Part shown: piece after piece, positions 14,048 through 15,824 of the stretch
Numbering within the stretch: the stretch's first letter is position 1
Layout: every line of letters begins with the position of its first letter
Assembly: GCA_903901375.1 (NCBI GenBank)
Contig: CAIUQV010000273.1
Location: 1 to 15,824, forward strand
DNA from: an uncultured Ignavibacteriota bacterium
GTDB lineage: Bacteria; Bacteroidota; Ignavibacteria; Tepidaquicellales; Tepidaquicellaceae
Direction of reading: 5' to 3'
Length of the DNA: 15,824 nt
Notes under the pieces: generated by a model
What the model saw: the letters and a program-made list of their open reading frames with translations, nothing else
The model's database searches: none
What the model was told of the DNA's origin: nothing
Program-made: the position numbers and the translations under genes

Positions 14048-15463
14048 ATGACGAACAAAGTTGATATAAACAATGCAAAGAAAATAAGAGTAGCAAATAT
14101 ATCTCTTTTCGCTGCACTGTTTATAGTATTTTTGAAAGCATTAGCGAGTTATATCAGCGGCAGTATAGGGGTCTTGTCAGAACTGTTTCATTCCTCAACA
14201 GATTTGATTGCAACTGTTGCGACTATACTGTCAATAAGATATTCCACAAAACCACCAGATAAGAATCACCATTACGGACACGAAAAGATAGAAAGTTTTT
14301 CTGCATTGTTTCAGGTATTTATACTTGTGCTAATGTGTGCTTACTTAATTTATGAATCAATAGACAGAATAATAACACCTGTAGAAATAAAGCTTAATAT
14401 TTTTGTGTTTGGTGCAATTCTTATTTGTGTATTCATTGATATACAAAGGTCGAGAGCATTAATGAAAGTAGCTAAGGAGACACATTCGCAGGCGCTTGAG
14501 GCAGATTCACTTCATTTTTCTTCGGATGTGCTTAGTTCGATTGTAGTATTAATAGGAATGATATTCAGTTATTTCAACTGGTTTCATCTTGCAGACCCGA
14601 TTAGTGCTTTGATAGTATCGATAATTATTATAATTACAACATTAGGACTTTCCAAGAAAGCGATAGGTTCACTTCTTGACAGGGTTCCGGACGGAATAGA
14701 AGAAAACATAAGCGAAAAAATATTATCGATTAAAGGAATAGAAGGAATAAAGAGTTTAAGACTCAGGGGAAGCGGTTCTAAAATATTTGTGGATGCGATA
14801 ATACAGATAGGACGTACAAAATCATTTTCAATGACACATGACCTGATGGATATGGCTGAGAGACAGATAAAGGAATCATTTCCTAATGTTGACGTAGTGA
14901 TACATTCTGAACCGATTGAGACAGAAAGCGAAACACTGAATGAGAAAATAAGAATGGTGGTTAATGATTCAGGGTTTAAATGCCACGATATATTTTCACA
15001 CAGGATAAAAGAAGAGATATTCAGTGAACTGCACGTGGAGATTGAGAATACAAATGACCTTATAAAAGCACATGATATTATTTCAGAGCTTGAAGACAAA
15101 ATACTCGAGAAGATATCAATTATTAAGAAAGTAAAAATACATCTTGATGAACCGAGCGAAATATTATTTGACACGATTGATATAACAGAAACATCGAATG
15201 ATTTAATTGACAACATAAGGAAGATTCTGGACAAGGAGGAAAAGATTGAAGATTACGGTGACATTAAAGTTGTGAACAGTACAGGAAAAATAAGGGTCTC
15301 ATTAAGCTGTTCATTCAAGAATAAATACACTTTTGATGAAGTGCATGATGTGGTAACGATACTTGAAAGCAGAATATATCTTCATATAAAAGAGTTATAC
15401 CCGAATTTAAGCAATGTGATTATACACGCAGAACCATCAAACAATATACAGAATGAAAATTAA
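14048..15463 (+). CDS. Cation diffusion facilitator with three C-terminal domains
   Basis: Inner-membrane divalent metal/proton antiporter of the CDF family, probably exporting Zn2+, Fe2+ or similar ions. The N-terminal 210 residues carry six hydrophobic segments. The metal-binding pairs are present: H48xxxD52 in TM2 and H156xxxD160 in TM5, plus the HHYGHEK loop (74-80). At 471 residues it is much longer than the usual 290-320. The extra length consists of what looks like three tandem cytoplasmic CDF domains at about 211-289, 292-369 and 375-463. Each has an alpha-helix with an H-D pair (SMTHDLMD, IKAHDIIS, DEVHDVVT) and ends in a strand plus H..EP (VVIHSEP, VKIHLDEP, VIIHAEP). The stop overlaps the next gene by 11 nt. 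Metal specificity is not determinable here. Confidence 0.93.
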   Translation: MTNKVDINNAKKIRVANISLFAALFIVFLKALASYISGSIGVLSELFHSSTDLIATVATILSIRYSTKPPDKNHHYGHEKIESFSALFQVFILVLMCAYLIYESIDRIITPVEIKLNIFVFGAILICVFIDIQRSRALMKVAKETHSQALEADSLHFSSDVLSSIVVLIGMIFSYFNWFHLADPISALIVSIIIIITTLGLSKKAIGSLLDRVPDGIEENISEKILSIKGIEGIKSLRLRGSGSKIFVDAIIQIGRTKSFSMTHDLMDMAERQIKESFPNVDVVIHSEPIETESETLNEKIRMVVNDSGFKCHDIFSHRIKEEIFSELHVEIENTNDLIKAHDIISELEDKILEKISIIKKVKIHLDEPSEILFDTIDITETSNDLIDNIRKILDKEEKIEDYGDIKVVNSTGKIRVSLSCSFKNKYTFDEVHDVVTILESRIYLHIKELYPNLSNVIIHAEPSNNIQNEN

Positions 15464-15824
15464 TGCAGGTGTAATAGGATGCGGGCATCTTGGTAAGTTA
15501 CACATAAAGAATGTAAAAGAAATCGAAGAAGAAAATAAGGATGTGAGCCTAGCAGGTATTTATGACATTAATACGGATGAGACTACTTCACTGGCAGATA
15601 AATACGGAATTAAGGCATACAGTACACTGGAAGAAATGCTAAATGAAGTGAATGCTGTATTAGTTGTTACTCCTACCACAACTCACTATTCTATTGCAAA
15701 GGAAACGTTAAAAAGGAATATTCATACTTTCATAGAAAAACCAGTTACAGAAACGCTGAAAGAAGCAGAAGAACTTGAGTCGCTGAAAAAAGAAGGAACG
15801 ATAGTTCAGGTTGGGCATATAGAG
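15453..15824 (+). CDS. Gfo/Idh/MocA family oxidoreductase, N-terminal part
   Basis: The first 124 codons of an NAD(P)-dependent oxidoreductase, cut by the right edge of the window. The N-terminal Rossmann fold begins at residue 5 with GVIGCGHLGKLH (GxGxxG). Residue D39 of GIYDIN probably binds the ribose of the cofactor. The conserved TPTTTHYSIA segment lies at 73-82 and the EKPV motif at 95-98, whose lysine is part of the active site of the family. The ATG lies 11 nt inside the end of the cation facilitator gene, and the frame stays open to the last base. The substrate is unknown; many relatives act on sugars. Confidence 0.9.
   Translation, partial: MKINAGVIGCGHLGKLHIKNVKEIEEENKDVSLAGIYDINTDETTSLADKYGIKAYSTLEEMLNEVNAVLVVTPTTTHYSIAKETLKRNIHTFIEKPVTETLKEAEELESLKKEGTIVQVGHIE

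Noticed and set aside
14584..15234. 216-codon reverse-strand ORF inside the cation facilitator gene
   Set aside because: It is an antisense shadow: Ser/Ile-rich composition with no domain, against a clearly recognised CDF protein.

Overview
The window is AT-rich and densely packed with genes, with no mobile elements, CRISPR arrays or RNA genes that I can see. It looks like an ordinary chromosomal segment of a Bacteroidota/Chlorobiota-type bacterium, perhaps from the Ignavibacteria/Kapabacteria side. The basis is low G+C, mostly absent Shine-Dalgarno sequences with A/T-rich leaders, frequent TTG/GTG starts, a ribosomal protein bS16 with a long Lys/Ala/Glu tail, and the overall gene repertoire. 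The phylum assignment is inference from style, not from a search.

Layout, left to right. (1) 65-991: a YitT-family membrane protein. (2) 1058-4718, plus strand: the translation cluster ffh - rpsP - rimM - trmD - rplS, closed by a strong intrinsic terminator at 4728-4756. (3) 4769-5410: a deoxynucleoside kinase gene starting at TTG only 12 nt after that terminator and overlapping the next gene tail to tail. (4) 10764 down to 5403, minus strand: a tight five-gene run reading TPR membrane protein - yqeY - cvpA - mutS2 - NtrC-type response regulator, with gaps of 11, 5, 0 and 3 nt. (5) A 249-nt AT-rich divergent intergenic region (10765-11013). (6) 11014-13073, plus strand: ygfZ - fbaB - a 33-codon very basic small protein, closed by a second terminator at 13091-13124. 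(7) 13144 to the end, plus strand: EamA/DMT transporter - cation diffusion facilitator - Gfo/Idh/MocA oxidoreductase (cut by the window edge), with a 4-nt gap and then an 11-nt overlap.

Biology. The left third serves translation and protein targeting: SRP GTPase, two ribosomal proteins, 16S maturation, and tRNA m1G37 methylation. The minus-strand operon joins MutS2, a CvpA-type membrane protein and YqeY with a regulator that keeps its receiver, AAA+ and Fis-type DNA-binding parts. That regulator has lost the GAFTGA loop normally needed to act on sigma-54 RNA polymerase. The right third holds iron-sulfur cluster protein maintenance (YgfZ), glycolysis/gluconeogenesis (class I aldolase) and membrane transport.

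Most of the window is housekeeping. The points most worth a second look are: the response regulator without GAFTGA; the cation diffusion facilitator whose cytoplasmic domain appears three times in tandem; the unannotated 33-residue lysine-rich protein after fbaB, which may be a bS22/mS38-like ribosomal peptide; and the two terminators that sit almost on top of the next start codon.
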